Shown: positions 8,042 to 17,651 of the stretch, in pieces
Layout: each line of letters starts with the position of its first letter
Numbering within the stretch: position 1 is the first letter of the stretch
From: Scandinavium manionii
GTDB taxonomy: Bacteria; Pseudomonadota; Gammaproteobacteria; Enterobacterales; Enterobacteriaceae
Assembly (NCBI RefSeq): GCF_024764775.1
Contig: NZ_JALIGC010000033.1
Location: forward strand, 124,001-188,000
Direction of reading: 5' to 3'
DNA length: 64,000 bases
Translations under genes and position numbers: made by a program
Notes under the pieces: generated by a model
Databases searched by the model: none
The model's input: the letters and a program-made list of their open reading frames with translations, nothing else
Told to the model about the DNA's origin: nothing

Positions 8042-9952
8042 TTACGTCAGTGACAGCCCTGCAAGAAAACGCACGGCCCGGCTGATATCACGGGTGCGCG
8101 GGGTCGGCGGCAGGCTGGATAAGAACACCGCACCGTAAGGACGCATCACCAGACGGTTGTCGCAAATCACCAGCACGCCCCGATCGTCGACGTCACGAAT
8201 GAGTCGCCCGACGCCCTGTTTGAGAGTGATCACCGCATCCGGTAGCTGAACTTCATCAAACGGGTCTCCGCCGCGCAGACGGCAGTCTTCCATTCGCGCT
8301 TTTAACAACGGATCTTCCGGCGAGGTAAAGGGTAACTTGTCGATAATGACCAGTGACAACGCATCGCCGCGCACGTCCACCCCTTCCCAGAAACTGCTGG
8401 TCGCCACCAGCAAGGCGTTCCCGGCGCTGACAAACTGCTGTAGCAGCTGGCCTTTACTGGTTTCGCCTTGCAGCAGCACCGGAAGATCGAGCATTCCACG
8501 GAACTGTTCGGCCAGGTCACGCATCATGGCGTGCGAAGTGCAAAGCATAAAGCAGCGGCCGTTGTTGGCTTCAATCATCGGACGCAACATGGTTGCCAGC
8601 TGACGCGCACCGCCAGGCTGGTTCGGCAGCGGCAGGTTACGCGGCACACAGAGTAGCGCCTGTTTGCTGTAATCAAACGGGCTAGGCAACAGCAACGATT
8701 CGGCTTCTTCAATGCCCAGACGCGCAGTAAAGTGGTGCAGGTCGTCATTCACCGACAGCGTGGCCGAGGTGAAAATCCAGCTGCCCTGCTTCTGCGCCAT
8801 GACTTCTTTGAATTTATCGGCGACAGTCAGCGGAGTCAGCGCCAGGGTAAAGTGACGAGAAGTACACTCGTACCAGTAGCTGAAGCCCGGCTGGTTGATC
8901 TCTTTCAGTCGCTTCAGTCGACCGCGGTAAATTGTCGCGCGCTCAAACGCGGCATCCAACAGGGCCGAACGCCCGAGGGAGAGTTTCGCCACGTCGTAGC
9001 ACAGCTCCAGCGCATCATCGAGCAGCAGTAGCGCGCGTTGAATGCCGTTGTCAGCCAGCAGTTCGCGCAGATTGCCGCGATAGCCTGGTTCGCCAAGCTG
9101 TAAGCGAAAATCCTGTGTCGCCTGCGCCAGTCGGTCGGCACATTTTTGTAATTGTTGGGTGTCTTTCAGTTCGGTACGGTAGGCAATGGTGATGTCTTTC
9201 GCCATGTCCAGCAATTGACGACTGGAGAGCGACTGGCCGAAATACTGGCTGGCGATATCTGGCAACTGATGGGCTTCATCGAAGATCATCACTTCCGCCT
9301 CCGGGATAAGCTCACCGAAACCGCCTTCTTTCACCACCATATCGGCGAGGAACAGGTGATGGTTGACCACCACCACATCGGCATCCATCGCTTTTTTACG
9401 CGCTTTAACCACGAAACAGTCTTTGTATAACGGGCAATCGCTGCCGAGACAGTTGTCGTTGGTGCTGGTGACCAGCGGCCAGGCGTGTGAATCTTCCGCC
9501 ACGCTGACGCAGGTACTGATATCGCCATCAACGGTTTGATTGGCCCAGCTGCGCAGCATAATTACGTCACTGAGGGTTTGAACCGGAAGGTCGCCGCCGG
9601 CAATTGCCTGCTGTTCGAGACGTTCAAGACACAAATAGTTGGAACGCCCTTTCAGTAGCGCCAGTCGGCCAGTAAATTTCAGCGCGGTGGCGACAGTCGG
9701 TAGATCCCGGCTGTAAAGCTGATCCTGCAACGCCTTCGACCCGGTTGAGATGATGACCTTTTTCTTTGCGCGTAGCGCAGGGGCCAGGTAGGCGTACGTT
9801 TTGCCCGTGCCGGTACCGGCTTCCACCACCAGCGGCCGCGTTTCGTCGATGGCTTTCGCCACCGCGTGCGCCATCTGGCGCTGCGGTTCGCGGGGTTTGA
9901 ACCCAGGTATCGCTTTGGCTAACTGCCCGTCTGTTGCAAAATCGTCCGTCAC
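8042..9952 (-). CDS. yoaA: YoaA, iron-sulfur ATP-dependent DNA helicase
   Basis: YoaA is an XPD/DinG-like superfamily 2 helicase that, with the HolC subunit, helps resolve stalled replication forks. The 636-residue protein has Walker A GTGTGKTYAYL near residues 46-56, the DEAH box (MIFDEAHQLPD), four candidate cluster-ligating cysteines (one in NYLC, three in CLGSDCPLYKDC) and helicase motifs V-VI near the C-terminus (GVGRLIRD). Length equals the E. coli protein. It is first of the leftward run that includes tsaB and is divergent from yoaB with a 129-bp gap. Confidence 0.96.
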   Translation of the reverse strand: MTDDFATDGQLAKAIPGFKPREPQRQMAHAVAKAIDETRPLVVEAGTGTGKTYAYLAPALRAKKKVIISTGSKALQDQLYSRDLPTVATALKFTGRLALLKGRSNYLCLERLEQQAIAGGDLPVQTLSDVIMLRSWANQTVDGDISTCVSVAEDSHAWPLVTSTNDNCLGSDCPLYKDCFVVKARKKAMDADVVVVNHHLFLADMVVKEGGFGELIPEAEVMIFDEAHQLPDIASQYFGQSLSSRQLLDMAKDITIAYRTELKDTQQLQKCADRLAQATQDFRLQLGEPGYRGNLRELLADNGIQRALLLLDDALELCYDVAKLSLGRSALLDAAFERATIYRGRLKRLKEINQPGFSYWYECTSRHFTLALTPLTVADKFKEVMAQKQGSWIFTSATLSVNDDLHHFTARLGIEEAESLLLPSPFDYSKQALLCVPRNLPLPNQPGGARQLATMLRPMIEANNGRCFMLCTSHAMMRDLAEQFRGMLDLPVLLQGETSKGQLLQQFVSAGNALLVATSSFWEGVDVRGDALSLVIIDKLPFTSPEDPLLKARMEDCRLRGGDPFDEVQLPDAVITLKQGVGRLIRDVDDRGVLVICDNRLVMRPYGAVFLSSLPPTPRTRDISRAVRFLAGLSLT

Positions 9953-10081
9953 ACTACCCCCTGTAAATCTGGACAGTGATTATGTCAGTGCGGGGGGCGT
10001 TGTGCCAGCCAAAGTGATGACGAGCCGTCGACAATATGGCACTCTTGCCGCCTTAAATGGATTGCAATAGAGGAAACTGAG

Positions 10082-10426
10082 ATGACAATCGTTCGTATTG
10101 ATGCTGAAGCCCGCTGGTCAGATGTGGTTATCTACAACCAGACAATCTACTACACCGGCGTGCCGGAAAATCTGGATGCCGACGCGTTTGAGCAGACCGC
10201 CAATACTCTGGCACAGATTGACGCGATTCTGGAAAAACAGGGCAGCGACAAATCACGCATTCTCGATGCCACGATTTTCCTCGCCGATAAAGCTGATTTT
10301 GCTGCGATGAATAAAGCCTGGGATGCGTGGGTGGTTGCCGGACATGCGCCGGTGCGTTGCACCGTGCAGGCCGGACTGATGAAGCCGCAGTATAAAGTTG
10401 AGATTAAAATCGTCGCTGCAGTTTAA
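10082..10426 (+). CDS. yoaB: YoaB, RidA-family protein
   Basis: This is a 114-residue member of the YjgF/YER057c/UK114 (RidA) family of small trimeric proteins. RidA itself hydrolyses reactive enamines and imines formed by PLP enzymes. The C-terminal signature with the conserved Arg (APVRCTVQAGL) is present near residues 92-102, so substrate binding is plausible, but paralogues such as YoaB have no firm substrate. An AGGAAAC ribosome site precedes the ATG. In E. coli yoaC would follow; here an ERIC repeat begins 7 bp after the stop. Confidence 0.95.
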   Translation: MTIVRIDAEARWSDVVIYNQTIYYTGVPENLDADAFEQTANTLAQIDAILEKQGSDKSRILDATIFLADKADFAAMNKAWDAWVVAGHAPVRCTVQAGLMKPQYKVEIKIVAAV

Positions 10427-10432
10427 TCGATA

Positions 10433-10559
10433 TATACCCAAAATAATTCGAGTTGCAGGAAGGCGGCGACGCAGTGAATCGCCGGGAGCTTACTCCAGTA
10501 AGTAACCGGGGTGAGCGAGGAAAGCCAACGCACATGCAACTTGAAGTATGACGGGTATA
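10433..10559. repeat. ERIC repeat, copy 1
   Basis: This intergenic repeat is exactly 127 bp, the canonical ERIC length. It is bounded by inverted termini TATACCC and GGGTATA, and the imperfect palindromic core includes the well-known GAGCTTACTCCAGTAAGTAA and GGGTGAGCG segments. A second copy of the same length lies upstream of pykA. It occupies the place where E. coli carries yoaC. Confidence 0.95.
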
Positions 10560-10615
10560 AACCCTGAATCATTCGGGTGGCAGGAATTGCACCTGCGGCT
10601 CGAATCAGGACGGGT

Positions 10616-10801
10616 TTATTCTTCTTCGTCTTCATCCTCGAATCGGGCTACGATCATTTCGCCGGTGTGGCTGGCGCGAATTTCTTTGGCTACCAGCTGG
10701 ATTGCTTCCCCGCTACTCAGGCCTTGCGTCATCAATTCCTGAATACGCTCGACCGCTTTTTGCTGCTGGTCGTGGCTCAGTGAAGGTAAACCTGAAATCA
10801 T
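10616..10801 (-). CDS. yoaH: YoaH, UPF0181 family protein
   Basis: This short acidic cytosolic protein has 61 residues against 59 in E. coli, and the two are clearly the same: the GLPSLSHDQQQKAVERIQEL block and the EMIVARFEDEDE tail are shared. The start is the ATG with a GGAG-like ribosome site about 8 bases upstream. It is divergent from pabB, whose start lies about 90 bp away. Function is unknown. Confidence 0.93.
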   Translation of the reverse strand: MISGLPSLSHDQQQKAVERIQELMTQGLSSGEAIQLVAKEIRASHTGEMIVARFEDEDEEE

Positions 10802-10890
10802 GGTGAACTCCTGCTACATTGTGGGCGCTTATTATTTCACGCCGCCTGCACATTAGCCAGCGGGCGGCTTCAGACAGATTGAGGTCGAAG

Positions 10891-12243
10891 TTGTCCCCTG
10901 CTGTGATTACGCTGCCCTGGCGTGTTGACGCCGCTGAACACTATTTCACTCCCCTCTCCGCCGCCCCCTGGGCGATGCTACTGCACTCCGGTTTTGCCGA
11001 ACACACCCATAATCGCTTTGATATTGTGGTCGCCGACCCAGCCGTTACTCTGGAAACCAGAGGCGAAACCACGCGAATCTGTCGTCCCTACGGTGATTTC
11101 GACTCAGATGGCGACCCGCTCACATTGCTTAAGCAGACTTTAGATGACTGTAACCTGACGGTGGCCACGCATCCTGACCTGCCTTTTCAGGGCGGCGCAT
11201 TAGGATTGTTTGGTTACGATCTCGGGCGACGCTTTGAAACGCTGCCAGAATGCGCGCTTAAAGATATTCACGTGCCGGATATGGCTGTGGGGATTTATCG
11301 CTGGGCGCTGATCGTCGACCATCAGCGGCAAAGCGTTTCGCTGGTGAGCCATGACAATCCGCATCAGCGACTTGAATGGCTTGAAGCCCAACAGGCCGCG
11401 GCCAGCGAACCGTTTACCCTGACGGCTCCGTGGCGCTCAAACATGACGCGCGCAGAGTACGGCGAGAAATTCCGCCAGGTGCAGGCGTATCTGCACAGCG
11501 GCGACTGTTATCAGGTCAATCTGGCTCAGCGTTTTCAGGCCCGTTATTCCGGCGATGAGTGGCAGGCGTTTTGCCAGCTCAACCAGGCCAATCGCGCGCC
11601 GTTCAGCGCATTCATTCGCCTGAAAGAGAGCGCTGTGCTGAGCCTGTCGCCTGAGCGCTTTATCCAGCTCAATGGGAATAACATTCAGACCCGGCCCATC
11701 AAAGGCACGCTGCCGCGACTCGTGGATCCGCAACAGGATTCAGCGCAGGCCGAAAAGCTCCGCACGTCACCCAAAGACCGAGCGGAAAATTTAATGATAG
11801 TTGACCTGATGCGCAATGATATTGGCCGCGTGGCGGTGCCGGGTAGCGTGCGCGTGCCTGAGTTGTTCGTGGTTGAGCCGTTCCCGGCGGTGCATCACCT
11901 GGTGAGTACCATTACGGCCGAACTGCCCACCAGCCTGCACGCCACCGATTTGCTGCGCGCGGCGTTTCCCGGCGGCTCGATAACCGGTGCGCCAAAAGTA
12001 CGAGCGATGGAAATCATCGACGAACTGGAACCGCATCGCCGCAACGCCTGGTGCGGCAGCATTGGCTATATCAGCCTGTGCGGCAATATGGACACCAGCA
12101 TTACCATCCGCACACTCACGGCGGCGGGCGGAAAAATTGTCTGTTCCGCGGGCGGTGGCGTTGTTGCCGACAGCGACGAACAGGCGGAATATCAGGAAAC
12201 CTTTGATAAAGTGAACAGAATCCTGCAGCAACTGGAGCGTTAA
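10891..12243 (+). CDS. pabB: Aminodeoxychorismate synthase component 1
   Basis: PabB converts chorismate and ammonia supplied by PabA to 4-amino-4-deoxychorismate, the precursor of p-aminobenzoate and folate. The 450-residue protein has the TrpE/PabB-like N-terminal domain and the chorismate-binding domain, with PIKGTLPR (PIKGT with the catalytic Lys), DRAENLMIVDLMRNDIGRV and GGSITGAPK motifs. Start choice is uncertain. The UUG used here reads MSPAVITL and has GAGG 5 bases upstream. A UUG four codons earlier gives 454 residues, close to E. coli's 453, and an ATG at 10819 gives a 24-codon extension without conservation. The stop is 3 bp before nudL. Confidence 0.93.
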   Translation: MSPAVITLPWRVDAAEHYFTPLSAAPWAMLLHSGFAEHTHNRFDIVVADPAVTLETRGETTRICRPYGDFDSDGDPLTLLKQTLDDCNLTVATHPDLPFQGGALGLFGYDLGRRFETLPECALKDIHVPDMAVGIYRWALIVDHQRQSVSLVSHDNPHQRLEWLEAQQAAASEPFTLTAPWRSNMTRAEYGEKFRQVQAYLHSGDCYQVNLAQRFQARYSGDEWQAFCQLNQANRAPFSAFIRLKESAVLSLSPERFIQLNGNNIQTRPIKGTLPRLVDPQQDSAQAEKLRTSPKDRAENLMIVDLMRNDIGRVAVPGSVRVPELFVVEPFPAVHHLVSTITAELPTSLHATDLLRAAFPGGSITGAPKVRAMEIIDELEPHRRNAWCGSIGYISLCGNMDTSITIRTLTAAGGKIVCSAGGGVVADSDEQAEYQETFDKVNRILQQLER

Positions 12244-12246
12244 CCG

Positions 12247-12825
12247 ATGCAGCACCCGGACATTAATCTTGACGATTTCATCTCACGATTTCAGCTTTTA
12301 CGCCCTCAGCCGACGCGCGCGGCGCTGAATCAGCGGCAGGCGGCGGTGCTTATCCCCATTGTGCGTCGTGATGAACCCGGCTTGCTGCTGACAAAACGTT
12401 CCCCTCGCCTACGCAAACACGCCGGTCAGGTGGCGTTTCCCGGCGGTGCAGTCGACAGCAGTGATGCTTCACTGATTGCCGCCGCACTGCGTGAAGCGCA
12501 GGAAGAAGTGGCTATTCCGCCGTCCTCGGTTGAAATCCTCGGTATGTTACCGCCCGTCGATAGCGTGACCGGTTTTCAGGTGACGCCGGTGGTCGGCATT
12601 ATTCCTCCCGATTTGCACTATCACGCAAGTGTTGATGAGGTCGCGGCGGTGTTTGAAATGCCGCTGGCCGAAGCCCTACGCCTGGGGCGCTACCATCCGC
12701 TTGATATCCACCGTCGCGGGAATTCGCACCGCGTGTGGCTCTCCTGGTATCAGCATTATTTTGTCTGGGGAATGACCGCAGGCATTATTCGTGAGCTGGC
12801 CTTACAAATTGGCGTGAAGCCTTAG
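12247..12825 (+). CDS. nudL: NudL, Nudix CoA pyrophosphatase-like hydrolase
   Basis: This is a 192-residue Nudix hydrolase of the NudL (YeaB) subfamily, thought to act on CoA or related nucleotides. The subfamily signature LLLTKRSPRLRKHAGQVAFP is followed at once by the Nudix box with GG...REAQEEVAI, giving the metal-binding Glu residues. The gene starts 3 bp after pabB, so the two are likely co-translated, as in E. coli. A hairpin with TGCTTCAC/GTGAAGCA arms follows the stop. Substrate preference is inferred from family only. Confidence 0.94.
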   Translation: MQHPDINLDDFISRFQLLRPQPTRAALNQRQAAVLIPIVRRDEPGLLLTKRSPRLRKHAGQVAFPGGAVDSSDASLIAAALREAQEEVAIPPSSVEILGMLPPVDSVTGFQVTPVVGIIPPDLHYHASVDEVAAVFEMPLAEALRLGRYHPLDIHRRGNSHRVWLSWYQHYFVWGMTAGIIRELALQIGVKP

Positions 12826-12849
12826 CTATACTCTGGGTTAAAGATGCTG

Positions 12850-12888
12850 TGCTTCACTTCACGCTATTAGTAAAATCGAGGTGAAGCA
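12850..12888 (+). terminator. Possible nudL terminator hairpin
   Basis: The arms TGCTTCACTTC and GAGGTGAAGCA (one G-U pair) enclose a 17-base loop and are followed by a weak T-rich stretch. The long loop and weak tail make this less certain than the other terminators; it could also shape the sdaA leader. Confidence 0.45.
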
Positions 12889-12999
12889 TTAGTTTAATTC
12901 ATGTGAATAGTTAAGCTGCGTTACAAGTTCCCTCTTACACTATGCGCAGTTTTAACATCGTTATCGGAACTTTCCGGTAACCCTGTCAGGAGTGTTAGC

Positions 13000-14364
13000 G
13001 TGATTAGTATATTCGACATGTTCAAGGTGGGGATTGGTCCCTCTTCCTCCCATACTGTAGGCCCGATGAAGGCCGGTAAGCAGTTCGTCGATGACCTGGT
13101 CGAAAAGGGAATGATCGATGATGTGACCCGCGTGGCGGTGGACGTTTATGGTTCACTGTCATTAACTGGTAAGGGTCACCATACCGATATCGCGATCATC
13201 ATGGGTCTGGCGGGCAATATGCCGGATACCGTCGATATCGACGCGATCCCGGCCTTTATCCGCGACGTACAAATTCGCGGACGTCTGCTGCTGGCGCAAG
13301 GTCGCCGCGAAGTCGATTTCCCGCAGGATGACGGCATGCGTTTTCGTAGCGACAATCTGTCACTGCATGAGAACGGGATGTCCATCCATGCGTTTGCCGG
13401 TGACACCGTCATCTACAGCAAAACCTATTACTCCATCGGCGGCGGTTTTATCGTCGATGAGGAGCATTTCGGCCAGGACATGAGCGGTGACGTTAGCGTC
13501 CCCTATCCATTCAAATCGGCGAAAGAGATGCTCGACTACTGCAAAGAAACTGGCCTGTCACTTTCCGGCATGGTGATGCAGAACGAGCTGGCGCTGCACA
13601 GCAAAAAAGAGATTGAAGACTATTTTGCCAACGTCTGGCAGGCCATGCGCGCCTGTATCGATCGCGGAATGAACACCGAAGGCGTGCTGCCTGGCCCACT
13701 GCGCGTTCCGCGTCGTGCTGCTGCTTTGCGCCGTATGCTGGTGAGCCAGGACAAAACCAACAGCGACCCGATGACGGTGGTGGATTGGGTAAACATGTTC
13801 GCGCTGGCGGTTAACGAAGAAAACGCTGCCGGTGGGCGTGTAGTCACTGCCCCAACCAACGGTGCCTGCGGTATCGTTCCGGCGGTGCTGGCCTATTACG
13901 ATCACTTCATCGAACCGGTGAGCCCGGAAAGTTATATTCGTTACTTCCTGGCTTCCGGTGCGATTGGCGCCCTGTATAAAATGAACGCGTCGATTTCAGG
14001 TGCGGAAGTGGGCTGTCAGGGTGAAGTCGGCGTGGCCTGTTCCATGGCGGCCGCTGGTCTTGCCGAACTGCTGGGCGCAAGTCCTGAGCAGGTGTGCGTG
14101 GCGGCGGAAATCGGTATGGAGCATAACCTTGGTCTGACATGCGACCCGGTTGCCGGTCAGGTTCAGGTGCCGTGCATAGAGCGTAACGCCATCGCTTCGG
14201 TGAAGGCTATCAATGCCACGCGTATGGCAATGCGCCGTACCAGCGAGCCGCGCGTTTCTCTCGATAAAGTGATTGAAACCATGTACGAAACTGGCAAAGA
14301 CATGAACGCTAAATACCGTGAAACATCGCGGGGCGGTCTGGCCATAAAAGTACAATGTGATTAA
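13000..14364 (+). CDS. sdaA: L-serine dehydratase 1
   Basis: SdaA is an oxygen-sensitive [4Fe-4S] enzyme that deaminates L-serine to pyruvate and ammonia. The 454-residue protein begins with the beta-chain domain (MISIFDMFKVGIGPSSSHTV) and continues into the alpha-chain domain with the cluster-ligand cysteines in GACGIVPAV, LTCDPVAG and VQVPCIERNA. The start is GTG with AGGAG 7 bases upstream, the same codon as in E. coli; an ATG seven codons in would remove conserved residues. It is a single-gene unit with its own terminator. E. coli sdaA is controlled by Lrp; no site was assigned here. Confidence 0.97.
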   Translation: MISIFDMFKVGIGPSSSHTVGPMKAGKQFVDDLVEKGMIDDVTRVAVDVYGSLSLTGKGHHTDIAIIMGLAGNMPDTVDIDAIPAFIRDVQIRGRLLLAQGRREVDFPQDDGMRFRSDNLSLHENGMSIHAFAGDTVIYSKTYYSIGGGFIVDEEHFGQDMSGDVSVPYPFKSAKEMLDYCKETGLSLSGMVMQNELALHSKKEIEDYFANVWQAMRACIDRGMNTEGVLPGPLRVPRRAAALRRMLVSQDKTNSDPMTVVDWVNMFALAVNEENAAGGRVVTAPTNGACGIVPAVLAYYDHFIEPVSPESYIRYFLASGAIGALYKMNASISGAEVGCQGEVGVACSMAAAGLAELLGASPEQVCVAAEIGMEHNLGLTCDPVAGQVQVPCIERNAIASVKAINATRMAMRRTSEPRVSLDKVIETMYETGKDMNAKYRETSRGGLAIKVQCD

Positions 14365-14371
14365 TACTCTC

Positions 14372-14403
14372 TCGCCCATCTCCTGTTGATGGGCGATTTT
14401 TTC
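14372..14403 (+). terminator. sdaA terminator
   Basis: The perfect 9-bp arms TCGCCCATC and GATGGGCGA enclose a 7-base loop and are followed by six T residues, 8 bp after the sdaA stop. Confidence 0.93.
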
Positions 14404-14492
14404 TTGTTCTGACCGCATTTTATCCACAGGGCACTACACTTGCTCTGTTGTCGCTAACATTCTGGTTGGCGATCGCCTGGTGAGCGTCAGTC

Positions 14493-16085
14493 ATGCAAAC
14501 AGCCCAAAATCTGATTAAGAGATACCGCCGCAAGCGGATCATCGTCTGTCTGATGGTCGCTGTTGCTACCCTCCTTTTGACCTTCGGCCTGCGATTTATT
14601 TCACAGCGCAACTTAAATCAGCAACGCATCGATGCCTACGCGATTCATGCGGTAGAAAGTCTCGATAAAATTTTAATCCCCCTGGCCGGAAAGCAGTATG
14701 AATTGATCAACCTCGTGGGCCAGCCTTGCGAAGTAGCGCATTTGCCTATTCGCAAACAGGCCGCTGCGTTGCAGACGCTGCGCTCCATCGCCCTGGTTAA
14801 ATCCGGGGTTCTGTACTGTTCCAGCGTATTCGGCGACAGGGATGTGGTTTTACGTCAGCGTCTGTCTTCGCTTCCCGCCCCTCAGCCGCAGCTGATGCTG
14901 TCCACGGACCAAACCCTACTGAAAGGCTCACCAATTCTGATTCAATGGTATCCCGCGTCGCAGGACGGCGAAGACGGCGTGCTGCTGACGATCAATATTG
15001 ATTTACTCAGCTCGCTGCTGCTGGAGGCGCAGGAGCCTCTGATCCGGCGGGTTGTTGTCTCCGTCGGGAACCGTTATTACAGCGAATCGCAGGGCATCAG
15101 CGATAACCTTCAGCTTGCCGGCGATGAAAGACTTGTCAGCCGACGTTCCGAACTTTTCCCTTTCAGCATCAGCGTCTCTACGCCGGGTGCATCCAGTCTG
15201 GCGCTGAAAGATCTGCCTTCCCAGGCCCCGCTGGCGGTGATCCTGACGCTGGTACTGACTACCGTCGCGTGGATTGCCACCGCCGGGCGCATGAGTTTTT
15301 CACGTGAAATCACCCTCGGTATGGCCCGCCGTGAGTTTGAGCTTTACTGTCAGCCACTGCTCGATACGCGCACGCAGCAATGCACCGGCGTTGAAATTTT
15401 ATTACGCTGGAATAACCCGCGGCTAGGGCGGATTTCACCCGAAGTGTTTATTCCGGTGGCCGAGCGGGAAAATCTTATCGCGCCGCTGACGCGTTATGTC
15501 CTCACCGAAACCATCCGTCAGATTGATTATTTCCCGGCCAGCCAGCAGTTTCATATCAGCATTAACGTTTCTTCCAGACATTTCCTGCAGGGCGCGCTGC
15601 TGCGAGATGTGAACCAGTATTGGTTCTCTGCACGTCCACAGCAGCAGCTGGTGCTTGAAATCACCGAACGGGACAATTTGCAGGGTGTGGATTACCGACT
15701 AGTGCGCGAACTGCATCGCAAAGGCGTTAGGCTGGCGATTGACGATTTTGGCACCGGCAGCAGCACCCTTTCCTGGCTTGAACAGCTGCATCCGGACATT
15801 CTGAAAATCGATAAATCCTTCACCAACGCCATCGGCACCGATGCGGTGAATTCAACGGTGACGGACATTATTATCGCGCTGGGGCAACGGCTGAACATCG
15901 AACTGGTGGCGGAAGGCGTGGAAACCCCGCAGCAGGCGCAATATTTGCGTCGTCACGGGGTACATTTTTTACAGGGTTATTTGTACGCAAAGCCGATGCC
16001 GCTGGCTGAATTTCCGCACTGGCTGTCAGGGGGAACCCCTCCACCAAAAGAACATAACGGGCATGTACTGCCCGTTATTCTGTGA
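14493..16085 (+). CDS. pdeD: PdeD (YoaD), CSS-domain EAL phosphodiesterase
   Basis: This is an inner-membrane c-di-GMP phosphodiesterase of 530 residues. A membrane segment near residues 17-37 is followed by a periplasmic CSS domain with the YCSS motif and a second Cys in GQPCEV, then a second membrane segment near 242-262 and the cytosolic EAL domain. Catalytic motifs appear intact: VEILLRW (EAL), NVSSRHF, EITERDN, DDFGTGSSTLSW, LKIDKSF and AEGVE. In CSS-type PDEs a periplasmic disulfide state controls activity. The last bases overlap a 10-bp perfect hairpin and the gene converges on yoaE with 3 bp between stops. Confidence 0.95.
   Translation: MQTAQNLIKRYRRKRIIVCLMVAVATLLLTFGLRFISQRNLNQQRIDAYAIHAVESLDKILIPLAGKQYELINLVGQPCEVAHLPIRKQAAALQTLRSIALVKSGVLYCSSVFGDRDVVLRQRLSSLPAPQPQLMLSTDQTLLKGSPILIQWYPASQDGEDGVLLTINIDLLSSLLLEAQEPLIRRVVVSVGNRYYSESQGISDNLQLAGDERLVSRRSELFPFSISVSTPGASSLALKDLPSQAPLAVILTLVLTTVAWIATAGRMSFSREITLGMARREFELYCQPLLDTRTQQCTGVEILLRWNNPRLGRISPEVFIPVAERENLIAPLTRYVLTETIRQIDYFPASQQFHISINVSSRHFLQGALLRDVNQYWFSARPQQQLVLEITERDNLQGVDYRLVRELHRKGVRLAIDDFGTGSSTLSWLEQLHPDILKIDKSFTNAIGTDAVNSTVTDIIIALGQRLNIELVAEGVETPQQAQYLRRHGVHFLQGYLYAKPMPLAEFPHWLSGGTPPPKEHNGHVLPVIL
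16054..16078. terminator. Hairpin at the pdeD/yoaE convergent end
   Basis: The perfect 10-bp arms ATAACGGGCA and TGCCCGTTAT with a 5-base loop lie inside the last codons of pdeD. There is no T-run, so transcription termination is only a suggestion. Confidence 0.5.
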
Positions 16086-16088
16086 GGA

Positions 16089-17651
16089 TTATTCGTCTTC
16101 GTCTTGAATCGAAGGTTGTTTCACGACCCGAACCAGGTCCACGCGATACGCATTGGCTTCGACAATGGTGATATCCAGCGGATGAACATGCAGCACGTCG
16201 CCGGCCCGCGGGATGTGGCCGTTAACCGCAATCACCAGTCCGGCCACCGTGGCAATATCATCATCATCACCGATGAGCAGCGTTTCCAGGCCCAGCGCCT
16301 GCTGCAATGCATGCAGATCGGTGGAGCCTTTCACAAGCCAGCCATCGCCATCGGCAATGATTTCCGGCGTTTCGTCGGCATCCGGGAATTCACCGGCAAT
16401 CGCTTCCAGGACGTCCAGCGGCGTGACCAGCCCTTGCACCATGCCAAACTCGTTGGTCACGATGACGAAGCTGCCACGAGCACGACGCAGCACCCCCAGC
16501 AGATTGATTGGGTCAAGCGTTTCTGGCACCACAATCGCAGGGGAAGCTGAGGCCATCGCCGCCACGTCTTCACCGGACTCCAGCGCCACCAGCATTTCTT
16601 TGGCACGCACGATGCCGATGATTTCATCCAGCTCTCCGCGACACACCGGGAACAGGCTGTGCGGGGATGACAGCAGCTGCTGGCGGATTTCATCTACGCT
16701 AAGGTTCGCATCCACCCAGCTGATTTCGCCGCGCGGGGTCATGATACTGCGCAACGAACGCGATGCCAGGGTCAGCACGCCGTTAATCATGTAACGTTCT
16801 TCATCCGCAAACGCACCTTCCGGCACCGGGACAGCAACCGGATTTTCGGTATCGTGCTGAACCACGTTTTGCTTGCGGCCCCCCATCAGACGCAAGATTG
16901 CATCGGCGGTACGGGCACGCAGCGGGACATTCGACTGATGGCGAATGAAGTTGCGACGGGCAATCTGGTTAAACAGCTCGATGATAATCGAGAAGCCAAT
17001 CGCGGCGTACAGGTAGCCTTTAGGAATATGGAAGCCGAAGCCTTCCGCGACCAGGCTCAGGCCTATCATCAGCAGGAAACTCAGACACAGTACTACCACC
17101 GTCGGATGCTGGTTGACGAAGTTGGTCAACGGTTTCGACGCCATTAACATCACCGCCATCGCGATAACTACCGCCGCCATCATCACCGGCAGATGGTTCA
17201 CCATCCCCACGGCGGTAATCACCGCATCGAGGGAGAACACCGCGTCCAGCACCACAATCTGCAACACCACTACCCAGAAACTGGCATAGCCTTTCCCGTG
17301 GCCGTCGTCATGCTGACGGTTTTCAAGCCGCTCATGCAGTTCAGTCGTCGCCTTGAACAGCAGGAAGATCCCCCCCAGCAGCATGATCAAGTCACGCCCG
17401 GAGAATGCGTATTCCATTATGCTGAACAACGGCTGAGTCAGCGTTACCATCCACGAGATAACCGACAGCAGTCCCAGACGCATAAACAGCGCCAGCGACA
17501 GACCAATCAGACGCGCTTTATCACGTTGTTTTGGCGGCAGTTTGTCCGCAAGAATCGCGATAAATACCAGGTTATCAATACCGAGAACAATCTCAAGCAC
17601 GACCAGCGTCAGTAAACCGACCCAGATCGAAGGATCCATTAAGAGTTCCAT
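16089..17651 (-). CDS. yoaE: YoaE, TerC-type membrane protein with CBS and CorC domains
   Basis: This is an inner-membrane protein of 520 residues. The N-terminal half (about 1-235) is a TerC-like bundle of about seven helices with the conserved acidic motifs VLEIVLGIDNLVF and VLDAVFSLDAVIT. It is followed by paired CBS domains and a C-terminal CorC_HlyC transporter-associated domain (to about residue 510). TerC proteins are linked to metal homeostasis, including manganese export. The ATG reading MELLMDPSIW is preferred: it matches E. coli and has GGAG 6 bases upstream. A UUG five codons earlier is less likely. Function is inferred from family. Confidence 0.94.
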   Translation of the reverse strand: MELLMDPSIWVGLLTLVVLEIVLGIDNLVFIAILADKLPPKQRDKARLIGLSLALFMRLGLLSVISWMVTLTQPLFSIMEYAFSGRDLIMLLGGIFLLFKATTELHERLENRQHDDGHGKGYASFWVVVLQIVVLDAVFSLDAVITAVGMVNHLPVMMAAVVIAMAVMLMASKPLTNFVNQHPTVVVLCLSFLLMIGLSLVAEGFGFHIPKGYLYAAIGFSIIIELFNQIARRNFIRHQSNVPLRARTADAILRLMGGRKQNVVQHDTENPVAVPVPEGAFADEERYMINGVLTLASRSLRSIMTPRGEISWVDANLSVDEIRQQLLSSPHSLFPVCRGELDEIIGIVRAKEMLVALESGEDVAAMASASPAIVVPETLDPINLLGVLRRARGSFVIVTNEFGMVQGLVTPLDVLEAIAGEFPDADETPEIIADGDGWLVKGSTDLHALQQALGLETLLIGDDDDIATVAGLVIAVNGHIPRAGDVLHVHPLDITIVEANAYRVDLVRVVKQPSIQDEDE

